A program made the position numbers and the translations under genes. From SZUA-100 sp965248135 (GTDB lineage: Bacteria; Pseudomonadota; Alphaproteobacteria; Rhizobiales; Rhizobiaceae), in NCBI GenBank assembly GCA_965248135.1, contig CBDFIN010000011.1:248001-312000 (forward strand): a stretch of 64,000 bases of DNA. The letters run 5' to 3'. Positions 43,872-53,161 of the stretch are shown in pieces. The notes beneath the pieces are model-generated. The model was not told the origin of the DNA. It was given only the letters and a program-made list of their open reading frames with translations, and made no database searches. Numbering within the stretch: position 1 is the stretch's first letter; the number at the start of each line of letters is the position of its first letter.

Positions 43872-44075
43872 TCAGTCATTGAGCACGAATGTCACTTTCA
43901 TGACCACGCGGTATTCGACGATCTTGCCATCCTTGACGACAACTTTCTGGTCTTTCACCCAGGCGCCTTCGACGTTCTTCAACGTGTCTGAGGCACGTTC
44001 GACACCATTTTCCAGGGCATCCTCAAAGCTCTTTTTCGACGACGCAATAATCTCGGTAACGCGGGCAACAGACAT
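43872..44075 (-). CDS. Dodecin family flavin-binding protein
   Basis: A 67-residue protein (SVARVTEIIASSKKSFEDAL, later GAWVKDQKVVVKDGKIVEYR) of the dodecin family, which forms hollow dodecamers that store or buffer flavins. The length and the tryptophan in the expected flavin-contact position fit well. It is a single-gene unit beside the lysE pseudogene. A weak ribosome-binding site (AAAGGAGAA) precedes the ATG. Confidence 0.9.
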   Translation of the reverse strand: MSVARVTEIIASSKKSFEDALENGVERASDTLKNVEGAWVKDQKVVVKDGKIVEYRVVMKVTFVLND

Positions 44076-44282
44076 GAATTTTCTCCTTTTGTGGTGTTAA
44101 GCGGCGAATGCCAAATTGTTTGGCTAACTTAAGGTAAATTCCGGGCGAAATCCAGTCACGAATAGTTGGCACACGGCAATCGCCTGAAAGTGATTTTTGT
44201 ATCGAGCCGCATTGAGATTTGACCTGGTTTCCAATCCCGCCTATGGATCGCTGATCATTATAATCAAAAGCCGCGTAACGCC

Positions 44283-45383
44283 ATGTCCCACAACACATTC
44301 GGCCATCTTTTCCGGGTTACCACCTGGGGCGAAAGTCACGGGGCCGCATTGGGCTGTATCGTCGATGGCTGTCCGCCGGGATTACGGCTTTCAACCGCAG
44401 AAATTCAGGCATTTTTAGATCAGCGTCGACCGGGGCAATCGAAATATACCACCCAGCGCCAGGAGGCCGATCAGGTGCGCGTGCTATCCGGCACAATGCC
44501 GCAGGAAGGGACTGATCAGCTGATTACCACCGGCACGCCGATTGCAATGATAATAGAAAACACCGATCAGCGTTCGAAGGACTATTCCGAGATCAAAGAT
44601 CGCTACCGGCCCGGCCATGCGGATTTAACCTATGACGCTAAATACGGCGTTCGCGACTATCGCGGTGGCGGTCGCTCCTCGGCTCGCGAGACGGCTGCAA
44701 GGGTGGCCGCCGGCGCCATTGCCCGCAAGGTGATTGAAGATGTTTCCATTCGCGGCGCGCTGGTGCAGATCGGTGAAAAAAAGATCAACCGCGACAACTG
44801 GCACTGGGACGAAGTTAACCAAAATCCCTTGTTTTGCCCGGACCCGGCAATAGTGGAAGAATGGGCCGATTATCTTGATGCGATTCGCCTTAGTGGCTCC
44901 TCCATCGGCGCGGTGGTTGAGGTAGTGGCCGAGGGTGTTCCTGCCGGGTGGGGCGCACCGGTCTACGGCAAGCTTGATCAGGATATTGCCTCCAATTTGA
45001 TGTCGATTAACGCGGTCAAGGGCGTAGAAATCGGTAACGGTTTTGCGGCGGCGGCAATAAGCGGCGAAGAAAATGCCGACGAAATACGCATCGGCAAGGA
45101 TGGCCAGCCGGTGTTTTTGTCAAACAATGCCGGTGGCATTTTGGGCGGCATATCCTCTGGTCAGCCGATTGTGGCGCGTTTTGCCGTCAAACCCACGTCG
45201 TCCATTCTAACTCCCCGGCAAAGCATTACTGCGGCGGGCGAAGAGGTCGATGTCAGAACCAAAGGACGGCACGACCCCTGCGTCGGTATTCGCGCGGTAC
45301 CAATCGGCGAAGCAATGCTTGCCTGCACCCTGGCCGACCACTATCTAAGACATCGCGGGCAAACAGGCCGGCCACAAGGGTGA
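44283..45383 (+). CDS. aroC: Chorismate synthase
   Basis: AroC converts 5-enolpyruvylshikimate-3-phosphate to chorismate using reduced FMN. The 366-residue protein has the signature TTWGESHGAALGC, RPGHADLTYDAKYG, DYRGGGRSSARETAARVAAG and the late RHDPCVGIRAVPIGEAM. It is followed 4 bases later by ribB, whose product route supplies flavin; the pairing is common in Alphaproteobacteria. Confidence 0.97.
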   Translation: MSHNTFGHLFRVTTWGESHGAALGCIVDGCPPGLRLSTAEIQAFLDQRRPGQSKYTTQRQEADQVRVLSGTMPQEGTDQLITTGTPIAMIIENTDQRSKDYSEIKDRYRPGHADLTYDAKYGVRDYRGGGRSSARETAARVAAGAIARKVIEDVSIRGALVQIGEKKINRDNWHWDEVNQNPLFCPDPAIVEEWADYLDAIRLSGSSIGAVVEVVAEGVPAGWGAPVYGKLDQDIASNLMSINAVKGVEIGNGFAAAAISGEENADEIRIGKDGQPVFLSNNAGGILGGISSGQPIVARFAVKPTSSILTPRQSITAAGEEVDVRTKGRHDPCVGIRAVPIGEAMLACTLADHYLRHRGQTGRPQG

Positions 45384-45387
45384 CGAT

Positions 45388-46485
45388 ATGACAGCAGACA
45401 TGGAACGGGTGGCCGAGGCAATTCGCGCATTCGAGCGCGGTGAAATCGTCGTGGTGATGGACGATGATGATCGCGAAAACGAGGGTGATCTCATTCTGGC
45501 CGCCGTGCACGCCACACCGGAAAAGATGGCCCTCATCATTCGCAATACCTGTGGCATTGTTTGCGCGCCGATGACTTCGACAGAGGCGAAACGGTTGAAT
45601 CTGGCGCCGATGGTGGCGGAAAACGATGCACCGCACGGCACGGCTTTTACCATTTCAGTGGATTATAAGCACGACACCACCACCGGCATCTCCGCAGATG
45701 ACCGCTGTTCCACGGTGCGGGGTCTGGCAAATCCCAACGCGGGTGCTGCCGATTTTGTCCGCCCGGGTCACATCTTTCCCCTGGTGGCGCGTGAGGGCGG
45801 GGTGTTGATCCGCTCCGGCCACACCGAAGCTGCGGTCGATCTCTGCCGTCTGGCCGGACTACCGGAAGTGGGCGTGATTTGTGAACTGGTCAACGATGAC
45901 GGCACGGTCATGCGCGGACCGCAGATTGCCGCTTTTGCCAGGGACAAGGGGCTGAATACGGTTACGGTGGCGGATTTGATCGCCTATCGTCAGCGCCAGG
46001 AGAATATTGTCACACGGGTGGAGGAATTTGATATCGAAACCAGCGCCGGCCCGGCCAACGCCTTCGCCTATTCTACCCCCTGGGACCCGATGCAGCATTT
46101 GGCGGTGGTGTTTGGCGATATTCGTGACGGGCAGAATATTCCGGTACGTTTGCAGCGCGAATCGGTGGTCGAAGACGCCTTTGGCGGTGCCAAAAGCATG
46201 ACGGCGGCATTGACAACCATCGCCGGCCACGGGCGTGGCGTGGTGGTGTATCTGCGCGATGGCTCGGTTGGCGTTGCCAAGCAAAGTCATCGCCTTGAGC
46301 GGGAAGAAGGCCACAACACGGCCCGGAACCGCGAAGAGGAATGGCTGGAGATCGGTCTTGGCGCGCAGATACTGAAAGATCTGGGTGTTGAAACCATCTC
46401 GCTTCTTGCCTCGCGCGAACGCCACTATGTCGGACTTGACGGTTTCGGCATCGAAATCGCCCGGACCGAGATTATCGATGGTTAA
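45388..46485 (+). CDS. ribB: 3,4-dihydroxy-2-butanone-4-phosphate synthase with degenerate GTP cyclohydrolase II domain
   Basis: The N-terminal half (about residues 1-205) is a complete RibB: VVMDDDDRENEGDLILAA, VDYKHDTTTGISADDR, RPGHIFPL and RSGHTEAAVDLCRLAG. It makes the four-carbon riboflavin precursor from ribulose-5-phosphate. The C-terminal half (about 210-365) has the RibA fold, but the zinc-binding cysteines are missing: the expected SEC...CDC region reads RESVVEDAFGG. So GTP cyclohydrolase II activity is unlikely. 365 residues in total. Confidence 0.92.
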   Translation: MTADMERVAEAIRAFERGEIVVVMDDDDRENEGDLILAAVHATPEKMALIIRNTCGIVCAPMTSTEAKRLNLAPMVAENDAPHGTAFTISVDYKHDTTTGISADDRCSTVRGLANPNAGAADFVRPGHIFPLVAREGGVLIRSGHTEAAVDLCRLAGLPEVGVICELVNDDGTVMRGPQIAAFARDKGLNTVTVADLIAYRQRQENIVTRVEEFDIETSAGPANAFAYSTPWDPMQHLAVVFGDIRDGQNIPVRLQRESVVEDAFGGAKSMTAALTTIAGHGRGVVVYLRDGSVGVAKQSHRLEREEGHNTARNREEEWLEIGLGAQILKDLGVETISLLASRERHYVGLDGFGIEIARTEIIDG

Positions 46486-47446
46486 GACGATTGCTGCATT
46501 TGTTGTATTGGGTCTTTTTTCTTTCAACGGTCAGGCATGTGCTGAATGGAAGGTGACCGGGCTTACCGCGCCCGATAGCGTGAGAAGTTCAGCGGCGCTT
46601 CACCCTGCCGTATCATGCACATCGCACGGTTGTTTCCGCAATAAATCAAGACCGTTTTACCCACGTCGAAAATCGCCACCAGATGGCCTGTCCGACGGCG
46701 AGATTGTCACATCACAACGCTATCGCGACATTGGACAAGCCTGGTATGTATCACCGACAAAGCGCTATCGCCACGCCATACTTGGAGATGCCGTCGAAGC
46801 CGGAGGACTGGCGGTAAAAACCCGCTCGGGCAAGGTAATAAGGGTAAAATTACCCTCCCACGAGGTGTTTGAAGACCGCACACCGCGTCTGGCCGACCTT
46901 GATGGCGATGGCACCGCGGAAGTTATCACGATACTGTCTTCGATGACAAAAGGTGCGGCAATCGCAATCTTCAGACTACGCAACGGCAAGCTCAAAATGT
47001 GGGCCAGAACGCCGTTTATCGGCCGTTCCCATCGCTGGCTCAACATTGCCGGTATTGCTGACTTTAACGGCGATGGCCGACTTGATGTCGCCGCCGTGTG
47101 GACCCCTCATATTGGCGGCACACTGAAATTCTGGACCCTTTCTAGCGGGAAGCTAAGGCTGCTTGGAACACTTGACGGGTTTTCCAATCATTTTATTGGG
47201 TCAAGAGAACAAAGGTTATCGGCTGTCGGTGATATCGACGGCAACGGCATCACTGATCTGGTTTTGCCCTCGGCCAATCGCAGATCATTGCGCATGGTAG
47301 GTTTTTCCAAATCCAGACCGACTGTCCTTCATGAGATCAAACTTTCCCAGGCGATAGACAAGGCCATCTACCTTAAAGGCCGGGGAAACAGTGCAATTAT
47401 TACCCTGGGTCTGGCCGACCATTCGACAGCGGCGGTGCATCAATAA
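46478..47446 (+). CDS. Secreted FG-GAP/VCBS-repeat protein
   Basis: A 322-residue protein with a signal peptide (MVKTIAAFVVLGLFSFNGQA) and several FG-GAP-type calcium-loop repeats: ADLDGDGTAEVITI, ADFNGDGRLDVAAV and GDIDGNGITDLVLP. Such beta-propeller domains are usually periplasmic or outer-surface binding modules; the ligand is unknown. The ATG overlaps the ribB stop (ATGGTTAA), so it is translationally coupled. An upstream in-frame codon at 46385 lies inside ribB and is rejected. Confidence 0.78.
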   Translation: MVKTIAAFVVLGLFSFNGQACAEWKVTGLTAPDSVRSSAALHPAVSCTSHGCFRNKSRPFYPRRKSPPDGLSDGEIVTSQRYRDIGQAWYVSPTKRYRHAILGDAVEAGGLAVKTRSGKVIRVKLPSHEVFEDRTPRLADLDGDGTAEVITILSSMTKGAAIAIFRLRNGKLKMWARTPFIGRSHRWLNIAGIADFNGDGRLDVAAVWTPHIGGTLKFWTLSSGKLRLLGTLDGFSNHFIGSREQRLSAVGDIDGNGITDLVLPSANRRSLRMVGFSKSRPTVLHEIKLSQAIDKAIYLKGRGNSAIITLGLADHSTAAVHQ

Positions 47447-47466
47447 TACCGAGCGAGCCGGCAGCT

Positions 47467-48102
47467 CTACTTGTGCCTGACGGGAAGGTCCAGGCTATAG
47501 CCGCCGGCGAAAATTCTAACCTTGGTGACAGGTTTTGGAATTATCCCACCCAGTTTTTCGCCTGCCAATTGTTCGATTTCCTCAAACCGTTGCTTCAAGA
47601 AACTCGTCTCCTTCCCGCCGGCATCAAAATTTTCCAGATCTCGGGAATGCACAGCTGGAAAGCGGGCGAATTGCCGGTGAACACCCTGTATTTCAACACG
47701 CTTGATTTTTCCGATCGGCAGGTTCGTATTGGGGCTCATATTCCAGACAATAGGAGGCAGTTTTGACTTATTTTCCACCGGGGGCTGCGGCTGAATGCTG
47801 TCTGTAGGTGCCTCGATAGTATCTGTGCTTTTATTCTCAAGTAGTTCCGGTGTAACAAAAATCAACTGATCTTCAGGTTTAACCGTTCCGCGCAATCGAC
47901 CCAAACGCTCGGCAAGCCGCGCTGCTGCAGCCGCCTGTACGGCTGACAATTTCTCACTCGCAATCAGGGGCGAGGTTATACCGGTGGTCAGCAATACCGC
48001 CACTGAAAATAATCTAACTATCAATGCCAAACCGTCCCAGGTTGTTATGCTGGCACCATGCATTGTTAACGTTAGAATTCTGCCAAGGGACATGGTTAGC
48101 AA
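47467..48102 (-). CDS. Exported protein of unknown function
   Basis: A 211-residue frame with a hydrophobic segment (about residues 26-46) that would act as a signal or anchor, then a helical region rich in Ala/Arg (AVQAAAAARLAERLGRLRG), a Pro/Gln-rich linker and a C-terminal domain with QRFEEIEQLAGEKLGG. I recognise no family. It converges on the FG-GAP gene with a 20-base gap. The true start could be one of several in-frame Met codons. Confidence 0.5.
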   Translation of the reverse strand: MLTMSLGRILTLTMHGASITTWDGLALIVRLFSVAVLLTTGITSPLIASEKLSAVQAAAAARLAERLGRLRGTVKPEDQLIFVTPELLENKSTDTIEAPTDSIQPQPPVENKSKLPPIVWNMSPNTNLPIGKIKRVEIQGVHRQFARFPAVHSRDLENFDAGGKETSFLKQRFEEIEQLAGEKLGGIIPKPVTKVRIFAGGYSLDLPVRHK

Positions 48103-48136
48103 TAAGTAAAAACTGACTGTGCAGCGCGGCGAATAG

Positions 48137-48745
48137 CTATGAAAGCTTCAACAGCCGCCTGATTTTCGCAATTGCTGTCCCGACATCCTCGCCATAGGCA
48201 ATCGTGCCGAAGAAATTGCCGCCTTTATCCATCAGATATACCGTGGCGCTGTGGTTCATCGCGTATTCTTCAGGATCCTGTTTGTCCGGTACTTTTTCAA
48301 AAAACACCGCATAGGATTTGAGCATCCTGTGAAGCGCGTCCACACCGCCCGTCAGACCGGTAATGCGGGCATCAAAGGCGCCAATATATTCATTCAACAC
48401 TTCTTTGCTGTCACGCTCGGGATCAACGGTGACGAAATAAATATCAAGCTTCTCGGCATCATTTCCCAACCGCTTTAGCCAACCGGCCGCCTCAAAAAGC
48501 GTGGTCGGACAAACATCTGGACAATGGGTAAAGCCGAACATCAACAGGTGCGGCCGCTTGTTGACGATTTGGTCGGTAACGATGTCACCGCGGTTTGAAA
48601 CCAGTTCGAACGGTCCGCCAAGCTTGGTGAGCGTTTGGCCACTCTGCCGGGCGACCTGCCATTGATAGGTTGACCAGGCCAGCAATCCACCAATTATCAA
48701 CACCGCACTCCACAGGGCAAACTGCAAGATTCGTATATTATTCAA
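48137..48745 (-). CDS. SCO1/SenC family copper chaperone
   Basis: A 202-residue thioredoxin-fold protein anchored by an N-terminal helix (about residues 8-28), with the periplasmic copper site CPDVCP after MFGFTHC, and the later conserved His in AMNHSATVYLMD. SCO proteins deliver copper to cytochrome c oxidase subunit II. No oxidase genes are in the window. Confidence 0.92.
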   Translation of the reverse strand: MNNIRILQFALWSAVLIIGGLLAWSTYQWQVARQSGQTLTKLGGPFELVSNRGDIVTDQIVNKRPHLLMFGFTHCPDVCPTTLFEAAGWLKRLGNDAEKLDIYFVTVDPERDSKEVLNEYIGAFDARITGLTGGVDALHRMLKSYAVFFEKVPDKQDPEEYAMNHSATVYLMDKGGNFFGTIAYGEDVGTAIAKIRRLLKLS

Positions 48746-48844
48746 ATTGAGGTCTCCAACTCCGATGGGACTTTAAAAAATATGGTGATCGGATCAGCAC
48801 GGCAACGCGACAATTTAACGTTGAGACAATATCCATTGACCGAA

Positions 48845-50797
48845 CTAAGCGCGCCAACCCGCTGTTTCCGTGGGTTGTTCCCTCCCCAGTACTTCGAATA
48901 CTGAAGTTACGATGCCGTTTTTGTCGAGACCGGCTTCAGCGTACATTGCGGCAGGAGACGCCTGGCTGACGAAGGTGTCTGGCAAAACCAGGGTGCGCAG
49001 TTTGGCGCATTTTTGGCCGGAAAGATCAAGCACCCCTGTCTTTGCAAGGTAATGCAGCACCTGGCTGCCGAATCCGCCGACCGATCCTTCCTCGATGGTC
49101 ACCAGTACTTCGTGATTTTTGGCAAGCCGGCGGATAAGGTCCTCGTCCAACGGTTTTGCAAACCGCGCATCGGCCACTGTGGTGGACAGACCCGCCGATT
49201 CCAGCTCCTCCGCCGCCAGCAGGCACTCCTGTAAACGGGTGCCGAAGGATAACAGGGCGATCTTTGTTCCTTCTCTCAAAATTCTGCCGCGGCCTATTTC
49301 CAGCGGTATTCCACGCTCCGGCAGATCAACACCAGCACCTTCGCCGCGTGGATAGCGGAATGAAATCGGGCCTTCGTCATAGCTGGCAGCAGTGGCAATC
49401 ATGTGCTTTAACTCAGCCTCATCGCCGGCTGCCATAACCACAAATCCGGGTAGTGCTGCAAGAAAACCGATATCGAACGACCCGGCATGGGTGGGCCCGT
49501 CGGCTCCGACAAATCCCGCCCGGTCGATGGCAAAACGCACCGGCAGTTGCTGGATTGCGACATCGTGCACCACCTGGTCGTATCCACGCTGCAAAAAGGT
49601 CGAATAGATCGTGGCAAATGGTTTCAATCCTTCACAGGCCAGCCCGGCGGCAAAAGTAACCGCGTGTTGTTCGGCAATGCCCACGTCATAAAGCCGTTGG
49701 GGGAACACCTCGCCAAACAGGTCCAAACCCGTGCCCTGGGGCATTGCCGCCGTTATGGCGATAATATTTTCATCCTGCTGCGCCTCTTCGATCAATGACC
49801 GGGCAAAAACCCTGGTGTAGCTTGGCGTATTGGTTGTCGATTTTCCATCGCTGGGTTTGACCATGTTGAAGCGCGGAGATACGGCGTGAAATTTGTCATC
49901 CGAAACTTCCGCCGGCTCATAGCCCTTACCCTTTTCGGTCACCACATGGACCAGTATGGGGCCATTTTCCGCATCACGCACATTGCGCAGTACCGGCAGC
50001 AAATGCTCCAGATTGTGGCCATCAATTGGTCCGACATAATAGAATCCGAGTTCCTCAAACATGGTGCCGCCGGTCCAGAACCCGCGCGCATATTCCTCGG
50101 TTCGCCGGGCTTTGTCGTAGAAGAATTTCGGCAGTTTTTCTGATAACTGCTTGGCCGTTTCACGAATTGTTCGATAGGTGCGCCCCGATACCAGCCTTGC
50201 CAGATAGGCGCTCATAGCCCCGGTAGGCGGGGCAATCGACATGTCATTGTCGTTGAGGATGACAATCAATCGGGCATTTAATGCGCCGGCGTTGTTCATT
50301 GCCTCATAGGCCATGCCCGCCGACATCGCACCATCACCGATGACCGCGATCACATCGGTCTTTTCACCCTTTATCGAGGCCGCCTCCGCCATGCCAAGGC
50401 CGGCGGAAATCGAGGTCGAGGAATGGGCGGTGCCGAATGGATCATAGACACTCTCGGACCGTTTGGTGAAGCCGGAAAGACCGTCCTTTTGGCGTAAAGT
50501 TCGAATGCGTGGTCGTCGACCAGTCAAGATTTTGTGCGGATAGCACTGGTGACCCACATCCCAGATCAGTTTGTCTTTGGGCGTATCGAAGGTGTGATGA
50601 ATGGCGACCGTCAGCTCGACCACGCCAAGTCCGGCGCCCAGATGCCCACCGGTCACCGATACCGCATCGATCATTTCAGCGCGCAGTTCGGCAGCAATCT
50701 GTGGCAGTTGGTCATCATCAAACCGTCTTAAATCTTCCGGCAGGTCGATTTGGTCAAGCAGCGGAGTTTCGGGTTTGGTCACGAAATAATTATCCAA
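48845..50797 (-). CDS. dxs: 1-deoxy-D-xylulose-5-phosphate synthase
   Basis: Dxs condenses pyruvate and glyceraldehyde-3-phosphate to DXP, the first step of the MEP isoprenoid route and a source for thiamine and pyridoxal. The protein has about 650 residues, with the TPP motif IGDGAMSAGMAYEAMNNAG, HVVTEKGKGYEPAE, GIAEQHAVTFAAGLA and the C-terminal transketolase domain. The frame opens with a TTG at 50797; a GTG at 50782 is equally plausible and nearer to the usual N-terminus (TKPETPLLDQI). xseB lies upstream. Confidence 0.96.
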   Translation of the reverse strand: MDNYFVTKPETPLLDQIDLPEDLRRFDDDQLPQIAAELRAEMIDAVSVTGGHLGAGLGVVELTVAIHHTFDTPKDKLIWDVGHQCYPHKILTGRRPRIRTLRQKDGLSGFTKRSESVYDPFGTAHSSTSISAGLGMAEAASIKGEKTDVIAVIGDGAMSAGMAYEAMNNAGALNARLIVILNDNDMSIAPPTGAMSAYLARLVSGRTYRTIRETAKQLSEKLPKFFYDKARRTEEYARGFWTGGTMFEELGFYYVGPIDGHNLEHLLPVLRNVRDAENGPILVHVVTEKGKGYEPAEVSDDKFHAVSPRFNMVKPSDGKSTTNTPSYTRVFARSLIEEAQQDENIIAITAAMPQGTGLDLFGEVFPQRLYDVGIAEQHAVTFAAGLACEGLKPFATIYSTFLQRGYDQVVHDVAIQQLPVRFAIDRAGFVGADGPTHAGSFDIGFLAALPGFVVMAAGDEAELKHMIATAASYDEGPISFRYPRGEGAGVDLPERGIPLEIGRGRILREGTKIALLSFGTRLQECLLAAEELESAGLSTTVADARFAKPLDEDLIRRLAKNHEVLVTIEEGSVGGFGSQVLHYLAKTGVLDLSGQKCAKLRTLVLPDTFVSQASPAAMYAEAGLDKNGIVTSVFEVLGREQPTETAGWRA

Positions 50798-50885
50798 AAA
50801 ATACAGGTTGCACTATAATCTATCTCAGAATTGGGTTGAATCAAGCCGGCATATCAAACCGGAGTTCAAAAAGAAGTGCTGTGGT

Positions 50886-51140
50886 TTAATCAGCATCCAG
50901 CGGTTCGCTGCCTTTTGCAGTACCATCAGCACCAATGCGAATTTTCTCCACCTTGGCTTCAGCGACATTAAGCAGTTTTTCACAATGTGTTTTCAGCGCT
51001 TCGCCACGCTCATATATCTGAATTGATTTTTCCAGCGGCACATCGCCCTGCTCCAGCGCGGTGACGATGGTTTCCAGTTCGCCCAGCGCCTGTTCATAGG
51101 ACAGCGATGCGATTTCTGGCTGACTTTTATGGTCTGGCAT
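50886..51140 (-). CDS. xseB: Exodeoxyribonuclease VII small subunit
   Basis: An 84-residue protein with SLSYEQALGELETIVTALEQ and GDVPLEKSIQIYERGEAL, the XseB signature. It is the small subunit of exonuclease VII; several copies bind one XseA, which is not in the window. It sits between the HDAC-like gene and dxs, the usual alphaproteobacterial order. Confidence 0.95.
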   Translation of the reverse strand: MPDHKSQPEIASLSYEQALGELETIVTALEQGDVPLEKSIQIYERGEALKTHCEKLLNVAEAKVEKIRIGADGTAKGSEPLDAD

Positions 51141-51161
51141 TAATTCCTGTCTCCTTCTTGA

Positions 51162-52106
51162 TTACCCGCTGATCAGCCGCTTTACGTGGCTGGCGGTCGA
51201 GTTGGCAAGTCCTTCCAGATCATAGCCTCCTTCCAAGAGGCTGACCACTCGTCCCTCGGCGAAACGGTTGGCCAGATCCAATATCCGGCCGGTTGCCCAA
51301 TCAAAATCGTCTTCAGTCAAATTGATCTGGGCCAGCGGATCACGGTGATGGGCGTCAAAACCGGCAGAAATTATGATCAAATCAGGATGGAAATTTACCA
51401 CCGCCGGCAGAACCCGCTGTTTGAATGCTTCGCGAAACGTTTCTCCATCGCTACCAGGTGAAAGCGGTGTATTAAAAATGTTGCCCACCCCTTGCTCCGA
51501 AAGAGCGCCAGTGCCGGGATAAAGCGGCATTTGGTGGGTTGAAGCGTAGAGCACACTTGGGTCATCAAAAAATATATCCTGGGTGCCGTTGCCATGATGC
51601 ACGTCCCAATCGATGATCGCCACCCGTTCAGCCCCATGCGCCTTTTGTGCATGACGGGCGGCAATTGCCGCTGTGTTGACCAGGCAAAATCCCATCGAGG
51701 TGGTTTTTTCGGCGTGATGTCCGGGCGGTCGCGAAGCGATGAAGGCATTGTCGGCGGCCTTGGAAAATACCGCATCAACGGCAGCATTGGCAGCGCCCAC
51801 ACTGTGCAAGACCGCTTGCCAGGTTTTCGGGCTCATTGAGGTGTCGGCATCGACCATGACAAGACCCTGGCCGGGAATTGCAGCCTCCAGCCGGGCGATA
51901 TGCTCAACAGGATGGGCATAGAGCAGCGTAGCTGCATCTCCCTGGGGCGCTTTGATGCGTATCAAGGCATCGAATTCTTCTGTTTTAAGCGCCTTGCCAA
52001 CAGCCAGCAACCGCTCCGGCCGCTCGGGATGACCGGGCGGGTTAAGATGTTCGACGAACAGATCGTGGTGATAGAATTGCGTGGTCAAACTGGCCTCCTC
52101 CCGCAC
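51162..52106 (-). CDS. Histone deacetylase/acetoin utilisation family zinc hydrolase
   Basis: A 314-residue arginase-fold deacetylase homologue. The active-site pair of histidines is in SRPPGHHAEKTTSMGFCL, the zinc ligands in AIIDWDVHHGNGTQDIFF and the later ISAGFDAHHRDPLAQ. Bacterial members deacetylate polyamines, acetylated lysines or other acetyl amides. Context (xseB, dxs) is a conserved neighbourhood that says little about substrate. Confidence 0.93.
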   Translation of the reverse strand: MREEASLTTQFYHHDLFVEHLNPPGHPERPERLLAVGKALKTEEFDALIRIKAPQGDAATLLYAHPVEHIARLEAAIPGQGLVMVDADTSMSPKTWQAVLHSVGAANAAVDAVFSKAADNAFIASRPPGHHAEKTTSMGFCLVNTAAIAARHAQKAHGAERVAIIDWDVHHGNGTQDIFFDDPSVLYASTHQMPLYPGTGALSEQGVGNIFNTPLSPGSDGETFREAFKQRVLPAVVNFHPDLIIISAGFDAHHRDPLAQINLTEDDFDWATGRILDLANRFAEGRVVSLLEGGYDLEGLANSTASHVKRLISG

Positions 52107-52408
52107 AGTGTGAAGGTATGCGGGAAGATGTCAATCAATCAGGCCGGCAAGCGCCCGGTTCATGCACTCTTATTATTCGACATTTTCTTGGCGCCCGCGG
52201 GCGTGGCAGTCTCATGTCCGTTAGTAACGGTCAAGCTTTCATCGCTGAAATCTGCCTCCACTTTGTCTTTCACAGCAATTCGCGGCAGCCGAACGAGCAT
52301 TCAATTGAGCCGTATTGGCGTTCGTTGAAGAAAGATATCGGCTTGCAATTGTTTGCGCCACCGTGCTTGTTGCGGCAAACCTTGATCGAACATCGGCAGA
52401 TAGTGACC

Positions 52409-53161
52409 ATGCGCCTCGACCAATTGATCGTCAAAAAGGGATTGGCACAAACCCGCGCCCGGGCGCGCGATGCCATCATGCGAGGATGTGTGTCGATTGA
52501 CGGCAAAATAACAAACCGTCCAGGGCGAGCGGTCGGTGATGGTGCAAATATCGAACTAAAAGACCCTGTTTCGCAATATGTCTCACGCGCCGCACTGAAA
52601 CTTGATGCAGCACTTGAAACCAGTGGTTTTGATGTCACTGGTAAAAGCTGCCTCGATATCGGTGCCTCGACCGGTGGTTTCACCCAGGTGCTGCTACAGC
52701 ATGGCGCCAGCCAGGTAATCGCCATCGATGTCGGTCATGGACAGATGGCCGCAAAAATCGCCGATGATCGACGTGTCATTAATATCGAGGGTGTCAATGC
52801 CCGCCAGCTGGAAGAAGTATTGCCTGATAGTCTGGAATTTGAGGTTATTGTTTGTGATGTCAGTTTCATATCTTTGAAACTTGCCCTGCCGCCCGCATTA
52901 GATCTGGCCAGTCCGGGATCGTTTGGCATTTTTTTGGTGAAACCGCAGTTTGAGGCCGGTCGTGACCATATCGGCAGGGGCGGCGTTATACGCGATGCCG
53001 AGATCGGTGAGAAAGTGGCAAAGGGCCTGTGCCACTGGATCGATGATCAGGCTAGATGGCAACACACTCATTTGCTGCCTTCGCCGCTTAAGGGTGGTAG
53101 CGGCAATCAGGAATATCTCCTATGCGCAAGAAAGCAGCCTTATGCAGACGAAATCAGTTGA
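52409..53161 (+). CDS. tlyA: TlyA-family rRNA 2'-O-methyltransferase/hemolysin
   Basis: A 250-residue protein with an N-terminal S4 RNA-binding domain (RLDQLIVKKGLAQTRARARD) and an FtsJ-like methyltransferase domain with SAM motif CLDIGASTGGFTQVLLQHG. TlyA of other bacteria methylates 16S/23S rRNA. The open frame extends back to 52118, but those residues are non-homologous; the ATG at 52409 begins the S4 domain. Its last 20 bases overlap the next gene. Confidence 0.92.
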   Translation: MRLDQLIVKKGLAQTRARARDAIMRGCVSIDGKITNRPGRAVGDGANIELKDPVSQYVSRAALKLDAALETSGFDVTGKSCLDIGASTGGFTQVLLQHGASQVIAIDVGHGQMAAKIADDRRVINIEGVNARQLEEVLPDSLEFEVIVCDVSFISLKLALPPALDLASPGSFGIFLVKPQFEAGRDHIGRGGVIRDAEIGEKVAKGLCHWIDDQARWQHTHLLPSPLKGGSGNQEYLLCARKQPYADEIS